64,000 nucleotides of DNA. Source: an uncultured Caulobacterales bacterium. GTDB taxonomy: Bacteria > Pseudomonadota > Alphaproteobacteria > Caulobacterales > Caulobacteraceae. Position 1 is the first letter of the stretch; each line of letters starts with the position of its first letter. Location: assembly GCA_903862425.1 (NCBI GenBank), contig CAIOYC010000009.1, forward strand, positions 62,001-126,000. The letters run 5' to 3'. The notes beneath the pieces were generated by a model, which saw only the letters and a program-made list of their open reading frames with translations, made no database searches and was not told the DNA's origin. Made by a program: the position numbers and the translations under genes. Positions 1 through 9,064 of this stretch are shown piece after piece.

Positions 1-1387
1 CGTGGGTGTAGCGACCGCCCAAGATAAGCTTGAGCTTGTCGGTGATATTATATTCGCCCTGGCCGAAGATGGCCTCTGCGTCCGTGACCTGGCGGCTACG
101 ATCAGTTTGCTTCTGAGCAAGTCCGTCACCGGATCCGGGTCCAAAAAACTGGTCGAAATCCAGTAGCAGCTCAAGGGGCTGGTTCTGCTGCAGATTTTCG
201 TGAAGGTAATAGACGCCGGCCGTCCAGTTGTACTTAGCTTCGCTATGGCTTGCCCGGAACTCTTGGGTGAAGGCGGTGCTGCGAACGCCCCAATTGATTT
301 CGAGCTCTCGATAAGGCGAGGAATCGGTATCCTCAGGCTCGATCTTGTCGCTGTGCTCGATCGCGGAGATCGACGTTAGGTTCAGATAGCCCGGCGACCA
401 GTCGACGCGCAGGCTGGCATTGATCTCGTTGACACGAAGATGAGCCTGCTTGTTGAAGGCTCCATCGTAGAACCCTTTACCCTGGCTGTAACCGAAGATG
501 TCGACGCACTGGTCGGCGCGCACCTGTGACACCGAGCACAGGGTGGGGTTGAAGAAGAGGGTTCCCGGCTTGAAGTTTCCAAGGTGCCCGTATTCAGCTG
601 GCCGCGTGTCGATCTGCCCGCCATTGACGTTCAGCAAGATTTTGAGGTCGTCCTTGGGCTTCCATTGGAGTTGGCCCCGCACAGCATAGTCGTTCGCTCC
701 GTTTTCCATCTTGCCGGTGAGGCTGTTCTTCTCATAGCCCTCGGAATTATTTTTCACGAAGGCGATGCGACCATCCAGCCCTGGGGCGATCGGGCCGCCA
801 ACGGCGCCTTCGATATTCCAGGTATTGAACGAGCTATATTCGACATGCAGGTTGCCAGTGACGTAATCGGTCGGCTTGGCGCTGACATAGTTTATGGCGC
901 CGCCGGTGGTATTCATGCCGTACAGGGTGCCCTGAGGGCCCTTCAGCACCTCGATACGTTCAAGGTCGAAGATGGAGAAGGTCTGCGAAGCCGACGACGT
1001 TAGATAGACGTCGTCCACATAAACCGCGATCGGACCGGCGTTATTGGTATTCTCGTCGTTAAGGCCGATCCCGCGGATGGTGATGATGGGTTGATTTCCC
1101 GCGCCCTGGGACAAGGCGATGTTCACGTTGGGCGTCACCATGCCGATGTCGGTGGAAGTCTGAATTCCAAGCTTCTGGATGTCTTGCGCCGAGTAGGCGT
1201 TGATGGTGATCGGCACCTTCTGAACGTTTTCGCTGCGGTGCTGCGCGGTGACGGTGATCTCCTCAACCACGCCCGCCGGCGCGGTCGTCGACGGCCCGGC
1301 GACGGTCTGCGCCGCCGCGGCCGATACGAGCGCCATCGTCAAACTTACCGCGCTCGCCGAGAGCGCCAATCGAATCCGCAAAGACAT
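1..1387 (-). CDS. TonB-dependent receptor, N-terminal part (C-terminus beyond window edge)
   Basis: Outer-membrane active-transport receptor of the TonB family; such proteins import scarce or bulky substrates using TonB/ExbBD energy. The minus-strand frame is open from the ATG at 1387 to the window edge (462 codons). Residues 1-27 are a signal peptide ending in AAAAQ. A TonB-box-like stretch, EEITVTAQ, follows at about residue 42, then the plug domain with PITINAYSAQDI, TIRGIG, YVDDVYL and LKGPQGTLYG motifs, then the first barrel strands. The sequence resembles the sphingomonad/caulobacter receptors usually found beside degradation genes. It is the first gene of a catabolic cluster, with an ATAG-N6-CTAT site 42 bases upstream of its start. 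The barrel C-terminus is not visible. Substrate unknown; family call firm. Confidence 0.92.
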   Translation of the reverse strand, partial: MSLRIRLALSASAVSLTMALVSAAAAQTVAGPSTTAPAGVVEEITVTAQHRSENVQKVPITINAYSAQDIQKLGIQTSTDIGMVTPNVNIALSQGAGNQPIITIRGIGLNDENTNNAGPIAVYVDDVYLTSSASQTFSIFDLERIEVLKGPQGTLYGMNTTGGAINYVSAKPTDYVTGNLHVEYSSFNTWNIEGAVGGPIAPGLDGRIAFVKNNSEGYEKNSLTGKMENGANDYAVRGQLQWKPKDDLKILLNVNGGQIDTRPAEYGHLGNFKPGTLFFNPTLCSVSQVRADQCVDIFGYSQGKGFYDGAFNKQAHLRVNEINASLRVDWSPGYLNLTSISAIEHSDKIEPEDTDSSPYRELEINWGVRSTAFTQEFRASHSEAKYNWTAGVYYLHENLQQNQPLELLLDFDQFFGPGSGDGLAQKQTDRSRQVTDAEAIFGQGEYNITDKLKLILGGRYTH

Positions 1388-1429
1388 CGGAGTTCCCCCT
1401 TTATCGCCATTTCACTGTGGCAACTCAAC

Positions 1430-1443
1430 ATAGCAAAAACTAT
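1430..1443 (+). promoter_or_regulatory. Operator site 1 (ATAG CAAAAA CTAT)
   Basis: Perfect ATAG/CTAT inverted half-sites with a 6-base spacer, 42 bases upstream of the receptor start codon. One of six such sites in the cluster. The binding protein is inferred to be the TetR gene at 3184-3858. Confidence 0.6.
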
Positions 1444-1642
1444 ATCATTGGCAACAGTTCGATGACATGGCGCGGACGGGTGGGTCAGGCGCCTCGTTCC
1501 TGAACAAAATTATGGCCTATTCCGGCATAAGTGCCGGAATAATGACTCACTTTTATGGGGTGAGCCTGGAACTGGCCATCCACCCGCGGCGGAGCCTGCC
1601 CGCTGCCAATCGGGAGGACCGCAGGCGGGCCAGATCAACAAT

Positions 1643-1656
1643 CTAGCGTATACTAT
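1643..1656 (+). promoter_or_regulatory. Operator site 2 (CTAG CGTATA CTAT)
   Basis: Same pattern with one changed base in the left half-site; followed by ATG-rich AT sequence like site 1. It lies 255 bases upstream of the receptor start and 91 bases beyond the aldolase stop, so it may be an auxiliary upstream site for the receptor. Confidence 0.45.
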
Positions 1657-1747
1657 ATGTTTTGGCGTGTTGTGGCGGCGAGTGCGAAACCGCGAGCAAG
1701 GACCCAGCGCGGTGCGTATCGCGGGGTAAAATCAACGCCATCCGTTC

Positions 1748-2536
1748 TCAGGCGTCGAAACCGGGACTTTCGCGCTGGAGCCGCCGCAGGCACCCGCTCC
1801 AAGCTAGCTTGCCGATCGGCTCCATACTGGGGCCGCGGCTTGCAGTCTGCCGCGCGACCTCCAGAATCGAAGCTTTCGGTGCGAACAGAACACTATCGCG
1901 GCCACCCGACAGCGCCATCACCTGCTGCTTGCAGGCGCGCTCCAGATAGAACATGCCGACCCAGCACCCGGCCGCGCTCTGGCCCACCGACAGGGTGCCG
2001 TGGTTGCGCAGCAGCATCAGGGTGTTCTCACCCCCGAGATCGGCGACCAGGCGCTCCTTCTCGTCGTGGTTCAGGGCGATGCCCTCATAGTCGTGATAGG
2101 CCAGCCGCGGCAGGACGATCAGGGCGTGCTGGCTGAGCGGCAAGAGGCCCTCGGCCTGGGCGGCCACCGCCACTCCCTGGTCGGAGTGCAGGTGCATGAC
2201 GAAGTGGGCGTCGTCCCGGGCCTCGTGGATGGCCGAGTGGATAGTGAAGCCCGCCGGATTGATGAAATAGGGCGTCTCCTGCAGGATATTGCCCTCCAGA
2301 TCGATCTTCACCAGCGAAGAGGCGGTGATCTCGCCGAAGAACTGGCCGTAGGGATTGATCAGGAAGTGGTGGTCGGTACCCGGGATGCGGGCGGAGATGT
2401 GGGTGAAGATCATGTCGTCCCACCCGTACAGCGCCACCAGACGGTAGAGGGCGGCCAGCTCGACCCGGGTCTTCCATTCCTCGTCGCTCACCTTGCCCTT
2501 GAGCGAGGCGGTGCTCATCAGCGAACCGTCGGCCAT
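1748..2536 (-). CDS. Class II aldolase/adducin family protein
   Basis: 262-residue member of the class II aldolase/adducin (AraD/FucA-like) family, zinc enzymes that cleave or epimerise sugar phosphates or act on related hydroxy-acids. Zinc-binding histidines are visible as H115-x-H117 (HLHSDQG) and H179 (LRNHGTL); the THISAR motif near residue 45 is typical of the family. The start is supported by an AGGAAGAG ribosome-binding site just upstream. It lies directly downstream of the RidA-like gene on the same strand (33-base gap), so the two are probably one operon driven from operator site 3. Stand-alone class II aldolases of this kind in catabolic clusters are rarely characterised; the reaction here is unknown. 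Confidence 0.88.
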   Translation of the reverse strand: MADGSLMSTASLKGKVSDEEWKTRVELAALYRLVALYGWDDMIFTHISARIPGTDHHFLINPYGQFFGEITASSLVKIDLEGNILQETPYFINPAGFTIHSAIHEARDDAHFVMHLHSDQGVAVAAQAEGLLPLSQHALIVLPRLAYHDYEGIALNHDEKERLVADLGGENTLMLLRNHGTLSVGQSAAGCWVGMFYLERACKQQVMALSGGRDSVLFAPKASILEVARQTASRGPSMEPIGKLAWSGCLRRLQRESPGFDA

Positions 2537-2569
2537 GGTCTCTTCCTTTCTAACTCGAGGTCCTCGTCC

Positions 2570-3073
2570 CTATCGGACGGCGACGATCATCTCGATCTCG
2601 ACGGCGATTTGGCCTGGAAGCGAAGCCATCCCGACCGCAGAGCGGGCGTGGGCGCCGATCTCAGGACCGAAGACCTCCATCAGAAGGTCTGAACAGCCAT
2701 TGATGACCATCGGGTGGGCGCTGAAGTCTGGCGCTGCGTTGACCATGCCCAACACCTTGATCACCTTTCGCACGCGCGTGAGCGAGCCGACGGCGTCTTC
2801 GAGGGCGCGGAAGAGATTGAGGGTCGTCAACCGAGCCGCAGCATAGCCCTGGTCCACAGAGAGTTCGGCGCCAACCTTGCCTCTGTGAACAAGGCCTTGA
2901 GGCCCGATCGGTCCTTGTCCGGACAGATACACGAGGTCACCCTCAATCACCGCCGGAACGAAGTTGGCCACCGGTGGGCGCGCCGGTGGCAGGCTCAAGC
3001 CCAGCTGGGAAAGCGCTGCGTAGGGCGCGCCGTCACGGACCGTATCGGCGCCGTTTGTGGGCGTCATGCTCAT
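2570..3073 (-). CDS. RidA/YjgF/YER057c/UK114-family protein
   Basis: 167-residue RidA superfamily protein. Canonical RidA hydrolyses reactive enamine/imine intermediates to ketones. The catalytic arginine and glutamate of RidA (15 residues apart in the family) are both present as R144 (HARSAVG) and E159 (VEIE), so this copy may be active as a deaminase, unlike many Rid paralogues. The N-terminus is about 35 residues longer than typical RidA. First gene of a probable operon with the class II aldolase; operator site 3 sits 96 bases upstream. An imine-deaminase would fit a pathway that breaks down nitrogen-containing compounds, but this is inference. Confidence 0.88.
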   Translation of the reverse strand: MSMTPTNGADTVRDGAPYAALSQLGLSLPPARPPVANFVPAVIEGDLVYLSGQGPIGPQGLVHRGKVGAELSVDQGYAAARLTTLNLFRALEDAVGSLTRVRKVIKVLGMVNAAPDFSAHPMVINGCSDLLMEVFGPEIGAHARSAVGMASLPGQIAVEIEMIVAVR

Positions 3074-3169
3074 GGATCAACTCATCGCGGGATCGATTGG
3101 CGCCGCGAAAGGTCGAGGGCCCGAGCAGCCCCCGTCGCGACATCCTACAAATGCCGGCTACTGCTAGAT

Positions 3170-3183
3170 ATAGCAATAACTAT
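3170..3183 (+). promoter_or_regulatory. Operator site 3 (ATAG CAATAA CTAT)
   Basis: Perfect ATAG-N6-CTAT, identical to site 5, placed between the end of the tetR gene and the start of the ridA-aldolase unit. Ends one base before the tetR stop codon. Confidence 0.6.
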
Positions 3184-3858
3184 TTATCGTTCGTCATTGA
3201 GCAGCGCACGATCCATCATGCGGGCAGCTTCACGAAACAAGACGTCGTGGGGGAGGCGGTCTTCCTCCATCGCCAGCTCATCGACCATCCAGCCGAATTC
3301 CGAGCGGATCCGCAGCCGCTGCCAGAGCAGCTCGGGATCCATGTCCGGCAGCATCTTGCTGTAGAATTGAAAAACTCTGTCGGTATTCATCCGTTGCGAT
3401 TCGAGACGGACGTGGGTCAGGCTGGGCAGCGCCTTCAGCGCCCGCATGGTCCAAATGGCGCCGGGTTCAGTTTCAACGATTTCCGCCGCGATCTTAAACC
3501 ACTCCGCCAACGCCTCGGTCCGCTGTGATCCTTCCGCCCACGAGCCGCCCTGGAACAACCACACTGCGTAGGCGTCGTTTTGGCGTTTGAGGAGACGGCG
3601 CGCCAGAACCTCCAAAACTTCATATTTGTCGTTGAAGTAGCGATAGAATGCTGGCGGCGTCATGTTCACGCGTGCGCAAATGGCGTTGGTGGTCAGCCGT
3701 TCAAAGCCGACGTCAGCCAGGATTTCGCCGGCTGCGCGTACGAGCTTTTCATAAGTTTCGAGCGGCTTCCCCGCCAGCGGGGGCGCCTTCCGCGGCGGCA
3801 TGATCGACTCGGCGACATCGGCTGACTTTGTCTTTTGAGTGGTTTTGGCGGCGGCCAT
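3184..3858 (-). CDS. TetR/AcrR-family transcriptional regulator
   Basis: 224-residue TetR-family repressor. The DNA-binding domain occupies about residues 30-85, with the typical ILADVGFERLTTNAI and MTPPAFYRYFNDK helix-turn-helix motif; the C-terminal part is the variable ligand-binding domain. A lysine-rich tail precedes the domain, so the start could also be the internal ATG at 3801. It lies in the middle of the catabolic cluster, upstream of ridA on the same strand and divergent from MFS transporter 1. It is the best candidate for the protein that binds the six ATAG-N6-CTAT sites, since TetR proteins bind short palindromes and release them on ligand binding. No binding evidence beyond position. 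Confidence 0.9.
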   Translation of the reverse strand: MAAAKTTQKTKSADVAESIMPPRKAPPLAGKPLETYEKLVRAAGEILADVGFERLTTNAICARVNMTPPAFYRYFNDKYEVLEVLARRLLKRQNDAYAVWLFQGGSWAEGSQRTEALAEWFKIAAEIVETEPGAIWTMRALKALPSLTHVRLESQRMNTDRVFQFYSKMLPDMDPELLWQRLRIRSEFGWMVDELAMEEDRLPHDVLFREAARMMDRALLNDER

Positions 3859-4069
3859 GCGGCGGAGTCACTCTGAAGAAAGAGGAGAGGGCGCAGGCTA
3901 GTCCGTGGCGCCCATCGCTTCAAGCAAACGTGGGACCGCGTGGAACTGGCGGACGCGGGTGGCCCAAACCGACTCGGATGGTGATGCCGTATTGGCTGGG
4001 CGACGCTCCGGGCAGTCCGCGCCCGCTTGGACCGACAGGAAACGCAAAAACGTTGACACCGCCAGACAT

Positions 4070-4083
4070 ATAGTAATTGCTAC
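4070..4083 (-). promoter_or_regulatory. Operator site 4 (GTAG CAATTA CTAT on the minus strand)
   Basis: Reads ATAG TAATTG CTAC on the plus strand. On the minus strand it matches the consensus ATAGCAAWAACTATAT, including the AT after the second half-site. Located 44 bases upstream of MFS transporter 1 and in the shared upstream region of tetR. Confidence 0.55.
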
Positions 4084-4127
4084 ACCTATGCGCTCGAATA
4101 TCCCGTCCTTTCGCGAAAGCTAGGTTT

Positions 4128-5333
4128 ATGCACACGGGCTTTGAGAGAGAAGCGGGCGTCGATGGGGTCATCCCGTGGATCGGGGGTCGGCCTACCTCAC
4201 TGCAGGTCGGCGCTTTGCTCCTTATCGGCACGGTGGGCATGATGATTTGTGGCGTCCAGCCAGTGGTTCTGGGCGCGCTCCTGAATGAACACCGGCTCAG
4301 TGCGACTGAGCTTGGCTGGGGTACGACTGCGGAGTTTCTCACCCTGGGTATCGCCATTTCGGCAGCGGGGATTCTTCTAAGAACGCGAAATATGAAGGCG
4401 AAGCTGGCCGTCGCCGCCGTACTGACGATCGTGGCCGACGTCGCGGTGCATGGTCAAAGCGGCCTTGCCATTATCGCCAATCGCGCCGTGTGCGGCGCAG
4501 CCGAAGGCATCCTGGTCTGGTGCACGACCTGCATGATCGCGCGGTCTTCGGCGCCCGCGCGCTGGGCCGGCGTTTTTCTGACCCTGCAGGGCATATCCCA
4601 GTTGCTGTTCGCCGCCGCGGCGCCTGTCACGATCATGGAGACCCTTGGCGCTGATGGGGGTTTCTACGCGCTGGGGGGGTCTGCGGCGCTTGCTCTGGTC
4701 GCGGTCATGGCGATTCCTGATCGGATGGCGGACTTGCCCAAACCCGCAGCTTCAACCGGACGGGCCGCCGGCGCCTATACCCCCGCGGCGGTCGCCAGTT
4801 TGCTCTCGGTGTTCCTGATCGCCGCCTTTTCCATCGGCCTGTACGCCTATCTCGCTCCGCTCGCGACCCAGGCGCACATCGGTGGCCAGGGGCTTGGGCT
4901 GGTCGTTTCGATTTCGTTGGCCACCTCCATCCTGGGGTCCGCCCTGGCGGCGGTCATGGCCAATCGGGTCACTTACTTCGCCGTATTCGTCGTCTGCCTG
5001 GTGGTGAACGCGGCGACCTTGGCGGTCCTGGCGTTCCTTCCCGGCCTCTTCGTCTTCACGGTCGCGGCGGGGGTGTTTGGGTTCTTCTGGCTCTACTTTC
5101 TACCCTTTCAGCTCCCCTTCGTGATCGAAAGCGATCCGACACGGCGCATCGCCGTGATCGTCCCTGGGGCCCAACTCCTTGGCGGCTCTGCCGGCCCGCT
5201 CTTCTGTTCTTTCTTCGTCAACGACTACGAAGCCCGCGGCGCCCTTTGGGTTTGCGGCGCCTGCTTTGTGGTCGCATTTGCGATCTCGCTGGTTCTGCAT
5301 TTCCGGCGGAGCCTCCAAACCCGCTTGCCTTAG
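4128..5333 (+). CDS. MFS transporter 1 of the catabolic cluster
   Basis: 401-residue inner-membrane transporter with about 12 hydrophobic segments and MFS-like architecture. The ATG at 4128 is chosen because an upstream TTG (4077) would lie inside operator site 4. It is clearly paralogous to the protein at 7821-8996: both have GVQPxxLGAL, DEHRL/NEHRL, RAVxGxAEG, ARWAGVFL/TQWAGVFL and DPTRR followed by VPG and GPLxCSFFV. The pair flanks the dimethylformamidase-like gene. Probably imports the cluster's substrate or exports a product; no specificity can be read from the sequence. Confidence 0.85.
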   Translation: MHTGFEREAGVDGVIPWIGGRPTSLQVGALLLIGTVGMMICGVQPVVLGALLNEHRLSATELGWGTTAEFLTLGIAISAAGILLRTRNMKAKLAVAAVLTIVADVAVHGQSGLAIIANRAVCGAAEGILVWCTTCMIARSSAPARWAGVFLTLQGISQLLFAAAAPVTIMETLGADGGFYALGGSAALALVAVMAIPDRMADLPKPAASTGRAAGAYTPAAVASLLSVFLIAAFSIGLYAYLAPLATQAHIGGQGLGLVVSISLATSILGSALAAVMANRVTYFAVFVVCLVVNAATLAVLAFLPGLFVFTVAAGVFGFFWLYFLPFQLPFVIESDPTRRIAVIVPGAQLLGGSAGPLFCSFFVNDYEARGALWVCGACFVVAFAISLVLHFRRSLQTRLP

Positions 5334-5376
5334 GCCGCCAGCCAGAAGTGATGGGGTTCAGGTGCGGCGGCGCTGG

Positions 5377-7593
5377 CTAGTTCGGATGTGACCCTGCGAG
5401 AAATCTGTTCAAGACGTTTTCAAGCACGGTCGAAACGGGCCCCTGAGGCTGTCGATCACGCCAAAGGCTGCCGCAGAACGTGATCGAACCCGCCGCGAAG
5501 ACCGCGCCGCCGCTTGGCATGGCCGTGTAGGTCATATCGGCGCGGACGAGCTCTTGCGCGGGAACGCCAACCAAGCTCAGAGACTCCGTCAGCATATCCT
5601 CTGGCGCGACGCTAAAGGTCGCCGGCAGGCCCTCGGATACCGCCAGCACCACAGCGGACGCGGGAGAGCCGAGCGCCCGATCCATCCGGTCGAGCTCGAA
5701 CCCGGCCGCGCCACCGGCGTTAAGGCCGTAGTCGCCGAGAATGTCGCCCTCGACCCCCTCGAATATCCAGGCGCATGAGCCTGTGACAGAGGCCTGCGTC
5801 CGCCGAAAGTGACCCGCGTCAAAGGGGCCTTGGGCGCTAAATCCGACGCCTGTCAGGCTTTGCGGGAAACGGCCATTGCGCCGCCAAAGGCCGCCGAGTT
5901 GACCATCCAGGGCATGGAAATACTCTCCGGTTTCCGCGGCCCAAAGACGAATGCCGCCTTCGGCCCGCCGGACCTCGATCAGGTCTGGCCGCGCCTTATC
6001 TCTGGCGATGCGCCAGTAGAAGCCGTTGGCGCCGAGATAGGCGAGATTTCCGCCGCCGCCGATGTAGGCCTGCAAGGCGTCGAGTGTGCCCTCGGTGTGA
6101 TACTCCGGATGCGTGCCCGTAATCACCGCCGCATAGTCCCTGATCAGATCGACCCCTTCGTCATCCAAGTCCTCGTCGGTCACCACGTCGAAAGCGTAGC
6201 CCTTGGCCTCCAGCCAAGCGAGAAGATGGGTATCGGCCGGATAATGCCTGACTCCGGAGCCTTTGGGATCATCGGCGAAGACGAAGCCAGGCCGCATTGT
6301 CAGGATCGGCCGCCGCCGCGTGCTGAAGGCGACGCCCGACCCATCTGCGTGCCAATTATAGGTGCTGCGACCATAGGAGCCATAGTCACGGCCGTTGTAC
6401 GGGGAAGCGCCCCACCGCGCTGCGCGGGCCTTGGCCGCAGAGCTCCGATTGCTGAAGAAGCAGTTGGCATAGGCCATGTAAGTATAGGTGGGCGCAAGAA
6501 ACACGAGCTTTGCCTTCGGCCCGCGCCGCTTAGGCAGGACATAAAAGGGCAGGTAGTCTTCGCCGGACTCGCTGGTCAGGTGCAGGGCGTATGCGCCGCT
6601 TTTGAGCTCATCGGGAACGTCGAACGCAAAGCTTTCGCGCCAACCGAAGTCGCCGACATCATCGGCATGGAAGTGAATGGCTGCATACTGGTCGGGCGCA
6701 TGGCGCCAACACATCTCTCGCCCGGTCCAGGTTGAGCCGACGACCGCTCGGGTCGGATCGTTGACGGTTCGCCCCGCGCGGGCCTCGGGTCCGATGCCGG
6801 CGACAATCGTCGAGCCGATGAACTGCGAGAAATCCCAGGTCGCGACTGGGGTGAGGCCTATGGATGCTTGGGCCCAATCGGGCTTGCCAGCATAGCCCCT
6901 CAAAATGGCCGGCGCTTCCAGCTTTCCCGTGAAGCAAGTGCTGGGCTGAGTTGGGCTTGCCGCTAAGAAAAGGCTTCCGCCGCTTGGACTTTCGGCTGGT
7001 CCTGGCGAAACCGTGTCGCTGAGATAGCCGATCCCACCCAGCGGCTGCACGCCGACCGCGATCCGAGAGCTCCGCGGATCAAGACTCAGCCACACGCGGG
7101 TCCAGGCGCCAGGCCTCCAGAGGAAGGGCGTTTCGAGGCTCGCTTCGAAGGTTTTACTTACCAGTTCGCCCCGCACGCCACGCGGCGTAATCGAGAGTTT
7201 GACCGATCCCGCCGGCGTCTGGTGGAAGAGGACCGTCGCCTCCTGCTCAATGTCACAGTTGGTCCAGCATAGGACAGTCCAGGTATGCGGCGAGGTGGGA
7301 TTGAGCCGCGGAGCCTCGTCGATCTCGACCGATGACCCGAGCGGGGGCTCCTGGTGTCGCCCCTCGACCTCCCGCGGAAAAATGCGCGCCAGATCTTCAA
7401 ACCGAAGGCCAAGGCTTTCCGGATTTGGATCTCCCGAAATGACTCGAACGAGCCTTACGTCAAAGCTTCGGCTAGATGTGCTGACAAAGGCGCTGAGAAG
7501 GCCGCCCGGGCGTGCTGAGAAACGATCTAGATACCCGGTGATGGGAAACGCCTTGGTTTCGCGGACGGGCATTCTGAGTGTTGGGTTGATCAT
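5377..7593 (-). CDS. N,N-dimethylformamidase large-subunit-like protein
   Basis: 738-residue protein resembling the large (beta) subunit of N,N-dimethylformamidase, an amidohydrolase that splits DMF to dimethylamine and formate. The family's iron site uses two tyrosines and a glutamate; candidates here are Y370 or Y372 (APTYTYMAY), a tyrosine in the 404-412 stretch (YGSYGRSTYN) and E497 in GTHPEY. The N-terminal half carries a jelly-roll/lectin-like region (about 100-300). The start at 7593 has an AGGGAA site nine bases upstream; a longer reading to 7797 would run through operator site 5. Length matches the family (about 760). No small-subunit gene is visible nearby. The real substrate is probably another amide. 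Confidence 0.85.
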   Translation of the reverse strand: MINPTLRMPVRETKAFPITGYLDRFSARPGGLLSAFVSTSSRSFDVRLVRVISGDPNPESLGLRFEDLARIFPREVEGRHQEPPLGSSVEIDEAPRLNPTSPHTWTVLCWTNCDIEQEATVLFHQTPAGSVKLSITPRGVRGELVSKTFEASLETPFLWRPGAWTRVWLSLDPRSSRIAVGVQPLGGIGYLSDTVSPGPAESPSGGSLFLAASPTQPSTCFTGKLEAPAILRGYAGKPDWAQASIGLTPVATWDFSQFIGSTIVAGIGPEARAGRTVNDPTRAVVGSTWTGREMCWRHAPDQYAAIHFHADDVGDFGWRESFAFDVPDELKSGAYALHLTSESGEDYLPFYVLPKRRGPKAKLVFLAPTYTYMAYANCFFSNRSSAAKARAARWGASPYNGRDYGSYGRSTYNWHADGSGVAFSTRRRPILTMRPGFVFADDPKGSGVRHYPADTHLLAWLEAKGYAFDVVTDEDLDDEGVDLIRDYAAVITGTHPEYHTEGTLDALQAYIGGGGNLAYLGANGFYWRIARDKARPDLIEVRRAEGGIRLWAAETGEYFHALDGQLGGLWRRNGRFPQSLTGVGFSAQGPFDAGHFRRTQASVTGSCAWIFEGVEGDILGDYGLNAGGAAGFELDRMDRALGSPASAVVLAVSEGLPATFSVAPEDMLTESLSLVGVPAQELVRADMTYTAMPSGGAVFAAGSITFCGSLWRDRQPQGPVSTVLENVLNRFLAGSHPN

Positions 7594-7752
7594 CGCAAGC
7601 CATTCCCTGGGCGCTGCAAGAGCCATCGCGACGCGCCCGTGACCGCGAAGACGCGTTCGATCACCCGCCGGAAGTCGGTCCCAGGTGAATGGCCTGCGCG
7701 ACGCTGCGCCGGCGCGCTCAAAGGCATCCCAGATTTGACAATTGAAGCAAAA

Positions 7753-7766
7753 ATAGCAATAACTAT
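7753..7766 (+). promoter_or_regulatory. Operator site 5 (ATAG CAATAA CTAT)
   Basis: Identical to site 3. Lies between the divergent amidase (start 7593) and MFS transporter 2 (start 7821) genes, 54 bases from the latter, so it could control both directions. Confidence 0.6.
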
Positions 7767-7820
7767 ATTTCGAGTCCGGGGCCAAGATCGTCCCCAACAG
7801 CGGAGCGGGTAAGTCTGACG

Positions 7821-8996
7821 ATGGTACAACGGGTGGGGCGGTCGAATGTCGAGCCGACGTGGATCGAGGTTTCGGCCTTTCTGTTCGTCGGCACCATTGC
7901 GCTCTTGTTTGCAGGCGTGCAGCCGCTCCTGCTCGGCGCTCTTGTAGACGAGCACCGGCTGACCGCCAGCGCCCTGGGTGAAGCCGCTACCGCTGAATTT
8001 TTCATGGTGGGGGTGGGCGTTGGGCTGGCCGGCGCGCTCTTTGCGCCGACCCATCTACGCTTAAAGGGCGCTGTGGCCGCCACCGTCTTGATCGCCGCAA
8101 ATCTGCTCGCCGCGCGCCAGAACGGGCTCGCCATCCTGCTTGATCGCGCGGTCGCCGGACTCGCCGAGGGCGGCATGGTCTGGCTGACCGCCTCGTTGAT
8201 TTCACGCACGGCGACGCCTACGCAATGGGCGGGTGTATTCCTGGTGACGCAGGGCGCCGCACAATTTCTGCTGGCGGCAGTGTTGCCGGTCACGGCGATG
8301 AAGCATGGGGGCGCCGACGCCTGTTTTGTCGTGCTGGCCGCCGCCGCAGCTCTGGCTCTTGCAGCGACATTTGCACTGCCAAATTCGCTGCCGCCGTTAG
8401 AAGAGAGTCACGAGCGCCACTCTGGGCCCTATGAAGCCGCCTCGCTTTGGTCTTTGGCTGCTGTCTTCTTCATCTTCGCCTTTTTCATCGGCCTTTTCGC
8501 CTATTTCGAACAGTTTGCCAGCCAAGCTCATCTATCGCTCGCGCAATCAGGCTTGGCGGTCTCCTTGGCGGTCGGCCTCTCCATCCTAGGGTCGGGGGCG
8601 GCGGCTATTTTGGCTAAGCGGATAAGCTATTTCACCACCGCCGTGGTCTGCTTGCCTATCAACCTAATCGTCCTCGCCATCTTCGCCGGACAGCCGGCCG
8701 CCAACCTATTCATCACCGCAGCCGCAGTCTTCGGGTTCTTTTGGGGCTTCTTCATGCCCTTCCAAGTCTCGCTTGTCATCGAGGTCGATCCGACGCGGCG
8801 CTCCTCGCTCCTTGTGCCAGGGATACAGGCCTTGGGGGCCGCGGCCGGTCCCCTAATCTGCTCGTTTTTCGTTTCCAACACCGACGCGCATGGAGCCCTG
8901 GTCGTCATGGTGCTTTGCCTGCTGGTGTCGTGCGCCATCGGCATGGCTTTGCATTTAACCCGCGCCCGTCGCTCATCGTTTGTCCGCCAGGCCTGA
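7821..8996 (+). CDS. MFS transporter 2 of the catabolic cluster
   Basis: 391-residue polytopic membrane protein with about 12 hydrophobic segments, paralogous to the product of 4128-5333 along its whole length. Shared landmarks include the opening GVQPLLLGALVDEHRL, the central TQWAGVFLVTQGAAQ and the late EVDPTRRSSLLVPG. It is divergent from the amidase-like gene and shares operator site 5 with it. The two copies suggest an old duplication with possible split roles, such as import of substrate and of an intermediate, or import and export. No substrate can be assigned. Confidence 0.85.
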   Translation: MVQRVGRSNVEPTWIEVSAFLFVGTIALLFAGVQPLLLGALVDEHRLTASALGEAATAEFFMVGVGVGLAGALFAPTHLRLKGAVAATVLIAANLLAARQNGLAILLDRAVAGLAEGGMVWLTASLISRTATPTQWAGVFLVTQGAAQFLLAAVLPVTAMKHGGADACFVVLAAAAALALAATFALPNSLPPLEESHERHSGPYEAASLWSLAAVFFIFAFFIGLFAYFEQFASQAHLSLAQSGLAVSLAVGLSILGSGAAAILAKRISYFTTAVVCLPINLIVLAIFAGQPAANLFITAAAVFGFFWGFFMPFQVSLVIEVDPTRRSSLLVPGIQALGAAAGPLICSFFVSNTDAHGALVVMVLCLLVSCAIGMALHLTRARRSSFVRQA

Positions 8997-9064
8997 CTTG
9001 CCGCGCGGCTTCGCGCGGGCCGCCATCCCGACATCCTCCGATAAGGGTTCGCACTCTCAATAAT

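Larger units (their letters stand above)
1388..1747. other. Intergenic region between the receptor and aldolase genes
   Basis: 360 bases without a convincing gene. It contains the presumed promoter of the receptor and two copies of the cluster's palindromic site (1430-1443 and 1643-1656). Nothing else recognisable was found. Confidence 0.6.
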
